Counted from the first letter of the stretch, positions 17,044 through 26,515 are shown. The stretch: 57,327 nucleotides of DNA from an uncultured bacterium (GCA_946546825.1 CAMNOK010000003.1:1-57327), one strand, 5' to 3'. The notes: generated by a model not told the origin, from the letters alone. Program-made: numbers and translations.

Positions 17044-18002
17044 GGTTGGGAAGGAGTGTTATTGGCGCTGCGTAGCACGATTCGTCCGTTTTCGACCTTG
17101 AAAAGATGGTCAAACTCCTCGTGGGTGCGCTTCCAGCGGTTATGGGTCCAGAGGTAGAACTCCGGCTGGCGGCGTATGGTCTGTTCCAATAGTTCAAAGA
17201 ACCTTTTGGTGATGCCAAACTCCTCCAGGGCGTTAGGGTCTCTCGTGATAAGCTGGAAGGTGCAGATATACTTTCCACGACGGGGTCTTTGCATATCGAC
17301 ATAGAACACGGCATTGTTCATCTTACGCATGATGCGCTCGCCACCTGTGAACACGGGAGTGTCCTGATTCATGAAATTCAGCCACAGGTGGATATTCTCC
17401 CATTTAGGCGACTGGTCGGCAATGTAGCCGAAGAGCGACATGCGACCTTCGCGCTTGTAGGTGAGCAGGTAGCGCAGGATGTCCTTTTTCGGAATACAGG
17501 TTCCTCCCATCTGGCTGCGCATGTCGATGAACAGTCGGTCGAAAAACTTGTTGTATAGGGGATGGTAGATAAGTCCTGCCACAGCCTCCGTATGCCGCTT
17601 CCAGGCCAACGCAGTGGCAGAGAGGTACTCCCAGTTGCAGTAGTGCCCCAGAATGGCAGCGCAGGCTTGCCCTTCGTCGAAACACTTCTCCATCTCTTCT
17701 GCTCCACGGAACTCGATATGTCGTAGCATGTCCTCACGGCTCATGCTGAGCAACTTGACCGTTTCCAGGAAGTAGTCACACAGCCAGCGGTAGAAGCGGC
17801 GCTCTATCTGCCGTCTTTCTTCCTCCGTCTTCTCCGGGAACGACAGGGAGAGGTTTTTCCTGACCACCTTGCGGCGATAGCCCACGACGAGATAAACAAG
17901 GACCCATGCCACATCGGCCAGAGCGTATATCACGCACCAGGGTAACAGGGAGATGCAGTAGAAGACGGAATAGACTATGGGATATAAGAACCTGTTCATC
18001 AT
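17040..18002 (-). CDS. Lipid A biosynthesis acyltransferase, LpxL/HtrB-like
   Basis: A 320-residue membrane-associated acyltransferase with an N-terminal hydrophobic segment (about 8-40) and the catalytic HX4E motif in GHYCNWE (H120, E125). HtrB/LpxL enzymes add a secondary acyl chain to lipid A. Four-bp ATGA-type overlaps with both the ABC exporter gene (17999-18002) and the kinase gene (17040-17043) show tight translational coupling. This links acylation, phosphorylation and export of the lipid A-core unit. The chain transferred cannot be judged. Confidence 0.93.
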   Translation of the reverse strand: MMNRFLYPIVYSVFYCISLLPWCVIYALADVAWVLVYLVVGYRRKVVRKNLSLSFPEKTEEERRQIERRFYRWLCDYFLETVKLLSMSREDMLRHIEFRGAEEMEKCFDEGQACAAILGHYCNWEYLSATALAWKRHTEAVAGLIYHPLYNKFFDRLFIDMRSQMGGTCIPKKDILRYLLTYKREGRMSLFGYIADQSPKWENIHLWLNFMNQDTPVFTGGERIMRKMNNAVFYVDMQRPRRGKYICTFQLITRDPNALEEFGITKRFFELLEQTIRRQPEFYLWTHNRWKRTHEEFDHLFKVENGRIVLRSANNTPSQP

Positions 18003-19825
18003 TGTTGCATATCGTGGAGTTTACGATAATAGCCTTCTTTGTTGATGAGTTCATCGTGGGTGCCGCGCTCCACGATTCGTCCCTCATGGATGACACAAAT
18101 CTCATCGGCATTCTTGATGGTTGACAGGCGGTGTGCAATGGCCACGGTAGTGCGGGTCTTCATGAGTCGCTCCAGGGCATCCTGCACCAGTCGTTCGCTC
18201 TCTGTGTCGAGGGCCGAGGTGGCCTCGTCGAGAATCAAGATGGGCGGATTCTTCAAGATGGCACGGGCAATGGAGACTCGCTGTCGCTGTCCTCCCGACA
18301 GTCGGCTGCCACGGTCTCCGATGTTCATGTTATACTGACCGTCGCTTTGCATGATGAAGTCGTGAGCATTGGCAATGCGGGCGGCTTCCTGAACCTGTTC
18401 GAGGGTAGCGTTCTCCACGCCGAAAGATATGTTGTTGCGGAAGGTGTCGTTGAAGAGGATAGCTTCCTGGTTGACATTACCGATGAGTTGACGCAGGTCG
18501 TGCACACCGATATCTTTGACGTTGATGCCGTCGATGAGCACCTCACCCTCCTGCACGTCGTAGTAGCGAGGAATGAGATCTACCAGCGTCGATTTACCTG
18601 AACCGCTCTGTCCCACCAGTGCCACGGTCTTTCCCTTGGGAATCACCAGGTTGATGTCGCGCAGCACCCAGTTTTCTCCATAGCGGAAGCTGACGTGACG
18701 GAATTCTATCTCTTTCTCGAAGCTGGTTATATGAACAGGGTTGGGCTTGTCTTGGATGCTCACCTCAGCCATGAGAATCTTATCCACCCGCTCCATGGAA
18801 GCCATTCCCTTGGGAATGTTGTAACTGGCCTTGGAGAACTCCTTCAGGGGATTGATGATAGAGTAGAGCATCACCATGTAGTAGATGAAGGTAGGTCCAG
18901 AGAGTGCCTGCTTGTTCAGCACGAGGATGCCGCCAAACCAAAGGACGATGACGATCATCAGCGTGCCGAGAAATTCGCTCATGGGGTGGGCCAACTGCTG
19001 GCGGATGATGACGCGCATGATGTTGTCACGATACTGGCTGTTCACCCGATCGAAGCGTGCATTCATCTTTTCCTCCGCACAGAAGGCCTTGATGATGCGC
19101 AGGCCGCCGAGCGTCTCTTCTACCTGGCTCATGGTGTCGCTCCAGAGGTTCTGCGCCTTGATGGACTTAGCCTTGAGCTTACGCCCCACAAACCCCATGA
19201 ACCATCCGAAAATGGGCACGAAGACCACGGTGAAGAGCGTCAGCTGCCAGGAGATGATGACCAGCGTGGTGAAGTAGGCAACGATGAGTATAGGGTTCTT
19301 GAACAGCATGTCCAGCGAGGCCATGATGGAGGCCTCTATCTCCTGCACGTCACCACTCATGCGGGCTATGATGTCGCCCTTCCGCTCCTCGGAGAAGAAG
19401 CCCAAGGAGAGACTTGTTATCTTCTGGTAGAGCTGGTTGCGTATGTCGCGTACCACACCGGTACGAATGGGGATGATGGTGGCAGAAGAGAGAAAATAGG
19501 CACCGGTCTTCAGGAATGTCATGAAAGCCAGAAACAGTCCTATCAGGAAGAGTGTTGTCGTAGCACTATACTCGATGATCATCTCCTGCATGTAGTAGCT
19601 TGTATTGTTGCTCACCACCTCCTTGAGGTTGTTCCAGTCCCAGGGCATGAGGTCAACAGCTTTCAGGCCGTCCTCCGTCTGGAAAAGTATCTGCAACATC
19701 GGAATCAATGCAGCAAACGAGAAGATATTGAGCACTGCCGAAGAGATGTTGAAGAGCACCGACAACAGCAGGTATTTTTTGTAGGGCGGAACGAAGCGCC
19801 GCAACACTTTGATGAATTCTCTCAT
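17999..19825 (-). CDS. MsbA-like ABC transporter, fused permease/ATPase
   Basis: A 608-residue half-transporter. Residues about 15-320 form the six-helix exporter domain and 355-600 the ATPase. The ATPase has Walker A GQSGSGKST, signature LSGGQRQRVSIARAI, Walker B ILILDEATSALD and the H-loop IAHRLST, all intact. MsbA-type exporters flip lipid A-core across the inner membrane, and the neighbouring LpxL-like, kinase and core glycosyltransferase genes support that substrate. It has its own near-consensus promoter at 19834-19863 with a leader of fewer than about 10 nt. The operon from here to the lyase can therefore be expressed separately from miaB. Confidence 0.92.
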   Translation of the reverse strand: MREFIKVLRRFVPPYKKYLLLSVLFNISSAVLNIFSFAALIPMLQILFQTEDGLKAVDLMPWDWNNLKEVVSNNTSYYMQEMIIEYSATTTLFLIGLFLAFMTFLKTGAYFLSSATIIPIRTGVVRDIRNQLYQKITSLSLGFFSEERKGDIIARMSGDVQEIEASIMASLDMLFKNPILIVAYFTTLVIISWQLTLFTVVFVPIFGWFMGFVGRKLKAKSIKAQNLWSDTMSQVEETLGGLRIIKAFCAEEKMNARFDRVNSQYRDNIMRVIIRQQLAHPMSEFLGTLMIVIVLWFGGILVLNKQALSGPTFIYYMVMLYSIINPLKEFSKASYNIPKGMASMERVDKILMAEVSIQDKPNPVHITSFEKEIEFRHVSFRYGENWVLRDINLVIPKGKTVALVGQSGSGKSTLVDLIPRYYDVQEGEVLIDGINVKDIGVHDLRQLIGNVNQEAILFNDTFRNNISFGVENATLEQVQEAARIANAHDFIMQSDGQYNMNIGDRGSRLSGGQRQRVSIARAILKNPPILILDEATSALDTESERLVQDALERLMKTRTTVAIAHRLSTIKNADEICVIHEGRIVERGTHDELINKEGYYRKLHDMQQ

Positions 19826-19833
19826 AATGTTTG

Positions 19834-19863
19834 CAAATATACTATAAATAGGGCGAACGGCAA
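19834..19863 (-). promoter_or_regulatory. Consensus promoter for ABC exporter/LPS core operon
   Basis: On the minus strand, TTG at 19863-19861 is followed by 19 bp and then TATATTTG (19841-19834), a full Bacteroidetes -33/-7 pair. The ATG at 19825 lies so close that the transcript would be nearly leaderless. Confidence 0.8.
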
Positions 19864-19869
19864 AATTTT

Positions 19870-21216
19870 TCAGAGAATTTCTTCTCCCAGGAGCGTTGCA
19901 CTCGTAGAGCCAGTGATGCGCACCCGCACCATCTCGCCCACCTGACGGCTTCCTTTGTCGAATACCACCATCTTTCCTTGCTCCGTTCTGCCGCAGAGCT
20001 GCTGGCGCGACCGCTTACTGAATCCTTCCACCAAGACGTCGAACTCCTTGCCCTCGTCACGTCGGTTGGCCTCGGCCGACAGTTCGGTCTGCAGTTGGAT
20101 AAGTTCATTCAGGCGGCGTGTCTTCACCTCGTCGGGCACATTGTCGGGCAGATGCTTCGAGGCGTATGTGCCAGGGCGCTCGGAGTATTTGAACATGAAG
20201 GCAGAGTCGTAGCCCACCTGGCGCATCAGCGACAGCGACAGCTGGTGGTCGGCCTCGGTTTCGTCGTGGTAACCCACGAAGATGTCGGTAGAAAGGCCGC
20301 AGTCGGGAACGATTCTGCGGATGGCTTCCACCCGTCCCAGATACCACTCGCGGGTATATTTGCGGTTCATGAGCTTCAGGATTCTGTCAGAGCCGCTCTG
20401 CACCGGCAGGTGTATCTGCCTGCACACGTTGGGTTCCTCGGCAATGACGTGCAGCGTCTCGTCGCTCATATCCTTCGGATGACTGGTCGTGAAGCGCACA
20501 CGCATGGGGAACGCCTCGCGAGCTACGCGCCTCAGCAGCCAGGCAAAAGCCCCCTCGCCCTGCTCTTCCGCCGATCGCCAGCTGTTCACGTTCTGCCCCA
20601 GCAGCGTCACCTCCTTGAAGCCCCGCTCCTTCAGGTCGCCCACCTCTCGCAGGATGCTCTCCACGTCACGACTGCGCTCACGACCACGGGTGTAGGGCAC
20701 TATGCAGTAGTGGCAGAAGTTGTTGCAGCCACGCATGATACTGACGAAGCCGCTGATGTTTCTTCCGCCGATGCGTTGGGGCACTACGTCGCGATAGGTC
20801 TCCGTCGTGGAAAGCTCAATGTTGATGGCCTTCAGTCCCAACTCTGCCTGTGCCACCAGGTCGGGCAGCGTCAGGTAGGCGTCGGGTCCGGCCACCAGGT
20901 CGGCATGATGGCGGCTCAGCAGCTCTTCTCTCACGCGCTCGGCCATACAGCCCAGCACGCCGATGATGAGTGTGCCGCCCCCGTGCCCCTGCGGGTCGGC
21001 AGCCTTCTTCCTCCTCAGGGCATTCAGTTCCTCCAGCCGGTGGTATATCTTGTTCTCCGCATTCTCGCGCACCGAGCAAGTGTTCAGAAACACGGCGTCG
21101 GCCTCCTCCACGTTGTCGCAGGTCTCATAGCCCGCCATCTGCATCACGGAGGCAACCACCTCCGAGTCGGCCACATTCATCTGGCAGCCGTAGGTCTCAA
21201 TATATAGTTTTTTCAT
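19870..21216 (-). CDS. miaB: tRNA-2-methylthio-N6-dimethylallyladenosine synthase
   Basis: A radical-SAM methylthiotransferase that modifies A37 of tRNAs reading UNN codons. From ATG 21216 (448 residues) the protein starts MKKLYIETYGCQMNVADSE. The UPF0004 cluster cysteines lie in YGCQMN, NTCSVRENAE and LGCMAER. The radical-SAM cluster is GCNNFCHYCIVPYTRGRE, and a C-terminal TRAM domain follows. The longer frame to 21249 is rejected because it covers the promoter at 21225-21232. It lies between surface-glycan genes but has its own promoter, so its position is probably incidental. Confidence 0.97.
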   Translation of the reverse strand: MKKLYIETYGCQMNVADSEVVASVMQMAGYETCDNVEEADAVFLNTCSVRENAENKIYHRLEELNALRRKKAADPQGHGGGTLIIGVLGCMAERVREELLSRHHADLVAGPDAYLTLPDLVAQAELGLKAINIELSTTETYRDVVPQRIGGRNISGFVSIMRGCNNFCHYCIVPYTRGRERSRDVESILREVGDLKERGFKEVTLLGQNVNSWRSAEEQGEGAFAWLLRRVAREAFPMRVRFTTSHPKDMSDETLHVIAEEPNVCRQIHLPVQSGSDRILKLMNRKYTREWYLGRVEAIRRIVPDCGLSTDIFVGYHDETEADHQLSLSLMRQVGYDSAFMFKYSERPGTYASKHLPDNVPDEVKTRRLNELIQLQTELSAEANRRDEGKEFDVLVEGFSKRSRQQLCGRTEQGKMVVFDKGSRQVGEMVRVRITGSTSATLLGEEIL

Positions 21217-21224
21217 GACGGCTG

Positions 21225-21232
21225 CAAAATTA
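21225..21232 (-). promoter_or_regulatory. Promoter -7 element for miaB
   Basis: The minus strand reads TAATTTTG (TAnnTTTG) 8 bp before the ATG at 21216, inside the end of the upstream glycosyltransferase gene. No -33 TTG at standard spacing. Confidence 0.55.
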
Positions 21233-22375
21233 CTCATTTTTTGCCACATAGCGAATCACTTTCAGGAAGTTTTCGCCAAACTCCCGCAGGTTTTGACTGT
21301 AGTCGTAAGGCTCTTCCACGGGTTTTACCCTCAGAAGCTTCGCTGCGAGGTCGTCTTCGTCGTGGGGGTCGAAGAAACAGACATTGGCCTTAGCCTGCTC
21401 CTGGTGGACGGGCAGGTTGGAGAGAAACACAAACTTGTTGAGCGCCTTGCAGTCCTCCACGGTGGTATTCCAGCCTTCAAACAGCGACGGCTGGACAACG
21501 GCATACGAATGTTTCATCAGGCAATACAGCTCGCCGGCGTCAATCAGTCCGAGCAAAAGGATTTTCTCAGAGAGCTGGTTGTCGGCAATAAAGTGCTTTA
21601 TCTCTTCTATATAGTCGGGATTGCAATAGTCGGTGAAGGTTCCCGTGCAGACCAGCTGCATGTCAAGTCCCTGCCGTAAAGCCTTGTAGAAAGCCTTGAA
21701 CAAGAAGAGGTGATTCTTATGCTTCCAGAACTGGTTGGCACAAAACAAGTAGCGGCCTTTTATTCTGTATCTGGCTTTCACCTCCTCTAAATTGACCTGC
21801 GAAAAGTCAGGCTGCGACACGGCAAAGTGAACCACAAAGGTCTTGTTGCTAAACTCCGGATAGAAACGTCGGAAATCCTTTTCACAGTCATGGCTGCTGA
21901 AGACGATGGGGATGCCACGCCCCGCTATAGACCTGATGGCCATATCTCTTCTCTTGATTTCGCGAGCGGAAAAATATTGAGGCAAGTATTTCTCTTGGAA
22001 GTCGGGACGCCAGAACACCAGTTTCTCTTTGGCTGAGCCAAAGCCGTATGGGAAGACCATCTCGTCTTCTGGCAACACCTTAAACATGTCGAGTTTCCGG
22101 CTGGCATTAAAGCCGCAGATGGCTTTTACCAAATCTCTGATTTTCTTTTTATAGAAAGCCTCATCGTCGATGATGACCACATCCATGTAAGGATATTGCG
22201 TGTGGGCCTTCAGGTCGATATAGGACTCTGTATCCCGGCAATACACATGAATGAAAGGTTTATCGCTGTCGTCAAGCATATTCAATGCTCTCAACAAGTT
22301 GCGGGCATAGTTCACTCCGCCCATCCACGATTTTCCCCACACATAGTAAAAGCCTATTTTTGTTCGTCTTTTCAT
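21230..22375 (-). CDS. GT4-like glycosyltransferase
   Basis: This 381-residue GT-B glycosyltransferase has an N-terminal KIGFYYVWGKSWMGGVNYARN with the GGxxYA-type acceptor loop. In the C-terminal half, FCANQFWKHKNHLFLFKAF is typical of GT1/GT4 donor domains. PSLFEGWNTTVEDCKAL near residue 316 holds the conserved ExxNTTVED donor-binding segment. It should transfer a sugar from a nucleotide donor at the cytoplasmic membrane. It starts 4 bp after the SDR gene stop within the upstream glycan operon. Substrates unknown. Confidence 0.88.
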   Translation of the reverse strand: MKRRTKIGFYYVWGKSWMGGVNYARNLLRALNMLDDSDKPFIHVYCRDTESYIDLKAHTQYPYMDVVIIDDEAFYKKKIRDLVKAICGFNASRKLDMFKVLPEDEMVFPYGFGSAKEKLVFWRPDFQEKYLPQYFSAREIKRRDMAIRSIAGRGIPIVFSSHDCEKDFRRFYPEFSNKTFVVHFAVSQPDFSQVNLEEVKARYRIKGRYLFCANQFWKHKNHLFLFKAFYKALRQGLDMQLVCTGTFTDYCNPDYIEEIKHFIADNQLSEKILLLGLIDAGELYCLMKHSYAVVQPSLFEGWNTTVEDCKALNKFVFLSNLPVHQEQAKANVCFFDPHDEDDLAAKLLRVKPVEEPYDYSQNLREFGENFLKVIRYVAKNE

Positions 22376-22379
22376 GGTT

Positions 22380-23273
22380 TCAATCTCTTTTATCTATCCA
22401 GTCGATATACATCTTTACACCTTGCTCCAAATCCACAGTCGGGGTGTACCCCCAGTTTCTGATGACTGAGATGTCGGCCTCCCAGTTGATGGGGTCTCCC
22501 TTGCGAAAGGCTTGGTTGAAGCTGACCGTCTTGTCTGTTCCCATTACCTTTCTGACGGTCTCTGCCACTTCACATATCTCTGTCTGCTTACCGTTGGCCA
22601 CGTTCACGACCTCACCATTGAAGGCTGAATGAGTGATGGCCAAATCAATGATTCTGACGATGTCGCTGATGTAGATGAAGTCGCGACTTTCATGGCCTGT
22701 TCCCCACAGGCACGGGTGTTCGTCTCTGAGAATCTTATGATACAGGTCCCAGAATATCTGCTTCCTCAGCCGCGGTCCATAGGCAGAAAAGATACGCAGG
22801 CAGCACGTCTGTATGTCCCAATGCCTGCTGTACTCTTCGCATATCATCTCTGCCATGACCTTATGATAGCCATAAGGTGAAACCGGCATGCAGCACTGAC
22901 TTTCCCTGATGGGCAGCGACGACGGGTTACCATAAACGGCAGCACTCGACATGGTGATGAACTTACATTGCGGAGCATGTTTCCTGATGGCTTCCAGGAG
23001 TTTGAAGACGTTCAGCGTGTTGAGCTTGAAATCGTTGAAAGGCTTTTCGAGGGAAAACGGAACATTAGCTGCCCCAGAGCAGTTGATACACACATCGTAT
23101 TGCCGTTGCTCGAACAATCCGAGGAAGTCACTGTCAACGGCATCGATGAAGATGTAATCAGGGCTGTTGTAATCCAACACCACGTCACACCCCCACACCT
23201 CGTGCTCGCGGGAGAAGTAATCTACACAGTGGCTTCCGATGAAACCTTTTGACCCTATGACAAGTATTTTCAT
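22380..23273 (-). CDS. NAD-dependent nucleotide-sugar epimerase/dehydratase (extended SDR)
   Basis: In this 297-residue extended SDR, the Rossmann motif VIGSKGFIGSHC sits at 5-16. The catalytic serine region is MSSAAVYG near residue 108, followed by YGYHK near residue 135 (YxxxK). RIFSAYGPR and DFIYISDI are typical of UDP/GDP-sugar epimerases and 4,6-dehydratase relatives. It probably makes a nucleotide sugar for the adjacent glycosyltransferase. At 297 residues it is near the short end for the family. The exact sugar cannot be assigned. Confidence 0.9.
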   Translation of the reverse strand: MKILVIGSKGFIGSHCVDYFSREHEVWGCDVVLDYNSPDYIFIDAVDSDFLGLFEQRQYDVCINCSGAANVPFSLEKPFNDFKLNTLNVFKLLEAIRKHAPQCKFITMSSAAVYGNPSSLPIRESQCCMPVSPYGYHKVMAEMICEEYSRHWDIQTCCLRIFSAYGPRLRKQIFWDLYHKILRDEHPCLWGTGHESRDFIYISDIVRIIDLAITHSAFNGEVVNVANGKQTEICEVAETVRKVMGTDKTVSFNQAFRKGDPINWEADISVIRNWGYTPTVDLEQGVKMYIDWIDKRD

Positions 23274-23277
23274 TTGC

Positions 23278-24312
23278 CTATGATAGTATAAATGAGGTTA
23301 TTCTGTTGGTTAAGCGCTGGAGCAACGGAGAAAGATATTTCGTTGCCATATAGGAAAAGCCTATGGTAAGGAACAAGCAGACTGCCAGGCTCTCATAATA
23401 CGCCAGCCCCGGATGGGCAGGAAACATCTGGATGAACACCAGGCTACCCAACGAACACATGATGGGCCAATGAAGCAGATATACCCAAAGGGAAATCTTT
23501 CCCAAGGCCTGGACGGGCTTCAGGTTTAAACATCTCTGGGCATGACCGTTCATGATAACGAAGACAAGCATCAGTGATGTGGATAGAACGTATTTTTCCT
23601 TGATGACATAGCTAAGCACTGAGACTATCAGCAGGACCCAGGATATCCATATACCATAGCGCAGCTGACGTAGTTTTTGTAAATCCTGATAAGACTGAGA
23701 TATCATAGCTCCCACGGCAACTGCCAGCAGTTGCTTCATGTGCCAAAAAACAAGAATACACAAAAAATAAACCATGAATCTTTTCTTTCTGGCCAGGTTC
23801 TCGGTGCCCAGCTGAAGGATGATGACGAGAAATGTTCCCCAGAAGATATAAGACATCATCCACCCAGGCGGTATGTATGACAAAGCATATTCAGCGCCTC
23901 CCGGAACGGTGAAGAAGATGCCTTTCAAGAGTGCCGACACCTTGAAAGAGGTGTAGAAGTCTCCTATCCAGGGATCCTGTGTCAGACTGGAAACCTCCGT
24001 AGTGAAGAAGCATCCCGACACTCCCATCAGGAAGACCAACAACTGAACAACGGCAAGTGGAAGGGAAAGTCTGAAATAACGCTTGACGATGGTTCCTTGA
24101 TAGTCGTGACGGCTCATCAGCGCCTGCGAAACAGAAAAACCACTGAGCAACAGAAAGAAGAAGACAGCCCAGGTGCCGTTGGTCAACAGGTGGAATGGGG
24201 TAGGAAGCTGGCGCACGAGAACGTCTTCAACGACAAAGGTTGCGTTGACATGGAATACCAACACCGTCAGACAGGCCAGTCCTTTCAGGCCATCAATATA
24301 TGTTATTCTCAT
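23278..24312 (-). CDS. Acyltransferase family 3 membrane protein (OafA-like)
   Basis: This 344-residue polytopic protein starts ITYIDGLKGLACLTVLVFHV, the acyltransferase-3 N-terminal motif with its conserved histidine in FHVN. About ten hydrophobic segments follow. Relatives O-acetylate LPS O-antigen, peptidoglycan or exopolysaccharide sugars, moving acetyl groups across the membrane. Its start overlaps the stop of the SGNH gene by 4 bp (24309-24312), and AT3 proteins commonly work with an SGNH domain. The two may form a split AT3/SGNH O-acetyltransferase. Confidence 0.9.
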   Translation of the reverse strand: MRITYIDGLKGLACLTVLVFHVNATFVVEDVLVRQLPTPFHLLTNGTWAVFFFLLLSGFSVSQALMSRHDYQGTIVKRYFRLSLPLAVVQLLVFLMGVSGCFFTTEVSSLTQDPWIGDFYTSFKVSALLKGIFFTVPGGAEYALSYIPPGWMMSYIFWGTFLVIILQLGTENLARKKRFMVYFLCILVFWHMKQLLAVAVGAMISQSYQDLQKLRQLRYGIWISWVLLIVSVLSYVIKEKYVLSTSLMLVFVIMNGHAQRCLNLKPVQALGKISLWVYLLHWPIMCSLGSLVFIQMFPAHPGLAYYESLAVCLFLTIGFSYMATKYLSPLLQRLTNRITSFILS

Positions 24313-25034
24313 CTTACTTTGACAGATTTATTGTTATGATATGGGGTCTGCAGCTGCCCACTCATGATCTTCACAATGGCATGTACAGCACGCCTTTCAA
24401 AGTGTATATGGTCTATGCGCATGTAGTTGCTATTCATCATGGTTGCATTGACATCCAAAAGTTCCACGCCCAGCTCCTGGGCCACCTGTCGGATCATCAG
24501 GTTCTTTTGGCGTGAGTTGCTGTTGATGTCTTCATCGTATTCTTCCAGTTTAATCCTAAAAGTTCTTTCTATCCAGGAAGAGATTTTCCCCAGTGGCTTC
24601 ACACAGAAAAACACTGTCTCCAAAATAATGCGGTCGGAATACTGCTGCAAAAAGGTTATCAAAGCCCGGAGGTCTCTGCCGAATCTGTCATAGTCTTCTG
24701 TTTGATAAGTCTCGCCGTCATCATTGACTCTCGAATGGTTGCCCAGTTGTATGAAAACAGCATCATAACGCCGACCACATTCGAAGAAAGCATCCACCTG
24801 ACTACAAAACAAACTGTCGTGCAGACCGGAGGATGTGCCCAACAAATCTACCGGCTCGTTCAGCTCCTTGGCCAGCCGACTCCTGACCATCCTGGACGTA
24901 GAGTCGCCGACAAGCAATATCCGACGGACATCTTCGCCATTGGCTCTGTCATACCAGAAGTTGGACCACTCGATGTCCTCTCGTCCGCAGATGTTACCAT
25001 GGACAGACTCCAGCAAGCTACGATAGCTCTTCAT
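24309..25034 (-). CDS. SGNH/GDSL-family hydrolase-like protein
   Basis: This 241-residue protein has block I LVGDSTSRMV near residue 41, a block III-like QLGNHSRVND and the C-terminal DHIHF supplying the DxxH pair. The triad Ser-Asp-His is therefore complete. No signal peptide is seen, so it may act on the cytoplasmic side or be a precursor modifier. Its 3' end overlaps the acyltransferase-3 gene by 4 bp. This suggests cooperation in O-acetylation, as in AT3-SGNH fusions where the SGNH domain receives the acyl group. Function is inferred from motifs and context. Confidence 0.75.
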   Translation of the reverse strand: MKSYRSLLESVHGNICGREDIEWSNFWYDRANGEDVRRILLVGDSTSRMVRSRLAKELNEPVDLLGTSSGLHDSLFCSQVDAFFECGRRYDAVFIQLGNHSRVNDDGETYQTEDYDRFGRDLRALITFLQQYSDRIILETVFFCVKPLGKISSWIERTFRIKLEEYDEDINSNSRQKNLMIRQVAQELGVELLDVNATMMNSNYMRIDHIHFERRAVHAIVKIMSGQLQTPYHNNKSVKVR

Positions 25035-25047
25035 ATCTTCTTCACCT

Positions 25048-25644
25048 TTAACGTAGTCTTTTTACAACCTTGGCAGGATTTCCCGCCACGACGGTCCACG
25101 ACGGTACATCCTTGGTCACCACACTGCCCGCTCCGACAACGGCTCCTTCGCCGACTGTAACGCCTTTTAAGATAATAACATTCATACCTATCCATGCATC
25201 ATCGCAAATCCTGATGGGCTTACTCTTTACGTCACTCCAGTCTTTATGGGCAATAAAATTGTGGCCGACCCGGATATCACTCAACTCGTCGTCAATATCT
25301 TTCCTGCGCTTCATGAAATCCAGCGAGTGGGAGTCATGATCATACATTGTTCCACCCCAGGCTATGGTCACGTTGTCTCCAATCTCTATGCTCGAGCGAC
25401 TGATAAAAGTACCCCCCCCGACATAAGAATGGTTGCCTATGGTTATCTTTCCGGCCTCTGACTCAAAGATAAAGTTGCCGCCCACAATGCTGTCATCACC
25501 TATAAACAGGTATTTTCTGTCCTGTGGTTTGTCAAGCCGGATACTAATGCCACGATTGACAGAGTTCCCTATCTCGGCATACCGCTCCAGCATGCGAGCC
25601 TTCCTATTTTTCTTCAGTTTCCTGACAAATCTGAATATTCTCAT
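25048..25644 (-). CDS. Left-handed beta-helix acetyltransferase with G8 tract
   Basis: This 198-residue hexapeptide-repeat acetyltransferase ends with the family C-terminus [20 protein letters not shown]...[11 protein letters not shown], seen in WbbJ/maltose O-acetyltransferase-type enzymes that use acetyl-CoA. DHDS near residue 102 probably includes the catalytic histidine. The codons for Gly-Gly-Gly in SYVGGGTF are a run of eight G on the coding strand (25412-25419). A one-base slip there would truncate the protein early. The frame is intact here. It overlaps the next acetyltransferase gene by 41 bp. Confidence 0.88.
   Translation of the reverse strand: MRIFRFVRKLKKNRKARMLERYAEIGNSVNRGISIRLDKPQDRKYLFIGDDSIVGGNFIFESEAGKITIGNHSYVGGGTFISRSSIEIGDNVTIAWGGTMYDHDSHSLDFMKRRKDIDDELSDIRVGHNFIAHKDWSDVKSKPIRICDDAWIGMNVIILKGVTVGEGAVVGAGSVVTKDVPSWTVVAGNPAKVVKRLR
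25412..25419 (-). repeat. Homopolymeric G8 tract inside acetyltransferase gene
   Basis: Eight consecutive C on the plus strand (G on the coding strand) encode consecutive glycines. Such tracts can drive slipped-strand phase variation of surface-modifying enzymes. Eight bases is at the low end for this. Confidence 0.6.
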
Positions 25645-26236
25645 TCTTTTTCAACGGTTTAATAACCTTTGCCGGATTGCCGGCAACAAGCGTCCAGGCT
25701 GGAACATCCCTTGTAACAACACTTCCCGAAGCCACGATCGCTCCTTCACCAATGGTCACACCCTTTAAGATACAGACGTTACAGGATATCCACACATGGT
25801 CGTGGATAACGACGGGAAGCGTCTTTACATGACCTGGAGAATGGGGATGGCCTTCCTTTAGCATAAGCATGTGAGACCTGGCACGTTCCTCCGCGTCTAT
25901 CTCGTGAGAGTCTGTGTCCATGATGGTTACCTGATGAGCAATGAGGACATGGTTTCCTATAGACACGTTGTTGCCGGCACGAATGACAGAATAACGTCCC
26001 ACATACGAGTAGTCGCCAATATGAATGCCACTGCCATAGGGATAGACGGTCAACTCACCCCTAATATGAGTGTTGGCTCCTATCTTCAAATGCTCTCTGC
26101 CCGACTTCCCTTGAAGATTGTTGATTTCGGCTTCTTCGTGAACACAACTGCCTTTTCCCATCATCATCACGCGCTGCAATGCCTGCCGACGATAATGTGA
26201 TTTGATCTTTTTCAACATGTTCAGTCCGAATGCCAT
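25604..26236 (-). CDS. Left-handed beta-helix O-acetyltransferase
   Basis: This 210-residue hexapeptide acyltransferase has [20 protein letters not shown] near residue 145 and [11 protein letters not shown] near the end. MDTDSHEID near residue 100 probably carries the catalytic histidine. It resembles its downstream neighbour in the C-terminal half, pointing to duplication or a common acceptor type. It is the first gene of the minus-strand glycan operon, with a promoter at 26260-26267. Likely an acetyl-CoA-dependent modifier of a sugar in the surface glycan. Confidence 0.9.
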   Translation of the reverse strand: MAFGLNMLKKIKSHYRRQALQRVMMMGKGSCVHEEAEINNLQGKSGREHLKIGANTHIRGELTVYPYGSGIHIGDYSYVGRYSVIRAGNNVSIGNHVLIAHQVTIMDTDSHEIDAEERARSHMLMLKEGHPHSPGHVKTLPVVIHDHVWISCNVCILKGVTIGEGAIVASGSVVTRDVPAWTLVAGNPAKVIKPLKKNENIQICQETEEK

Positions 26237-26259
26237 GGTATAAACTTAGTTTTAAATTA

Positions 26260-26267
26260 CAAAGATA
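26260..26267 (-). promoter_or_regulatory. Promoter -7 element for the glycan operon
   Basis: The minus strand reads TATCTTTG (TAnnTTTG) 24 bp before the ATG at 26236. No standard -33 TTG. Confidence 0.6.
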
Positions 26268-26375
26268 TGAAAAGATGATGATATTTCATTATTATTTGTC
26301 TGATTTTTGTTTTTTTAACTGATTGCGACTTTCGGGGCAACGCTCACCTTCCGGGAGGTCTATTTTTTATGCAAC

Positions 26376-26515
26376 TTCGGAAACTATCGTGAGCTTTTTG
26401 TCAAAAAAACTTCGAATTTCAGATGGAATTTGGGGGCTTTCTGAAAAAAGACTTATCGCTGGTCTTCATTTTGCGAGTATTGCGAATCCTCGAAACCTGT
26501 CTTTTTCCAAGGATT
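26376..26515 (+). repeat. Conserved block of dispersed element, copy B
   Basis: It matches the reverse complement of 361-500, including ACTTCGAATTTC and TCATTTTGCGAGTATT. It precedes the phased array as in copy A. Confidence 0.75.

Noticed and set aside
18695..19945. 416-codon plus-strand frame
   Set aside because: Antisense shadow of the MsbA-like ABC transporter, whose motifs are all intact on the minus strand.
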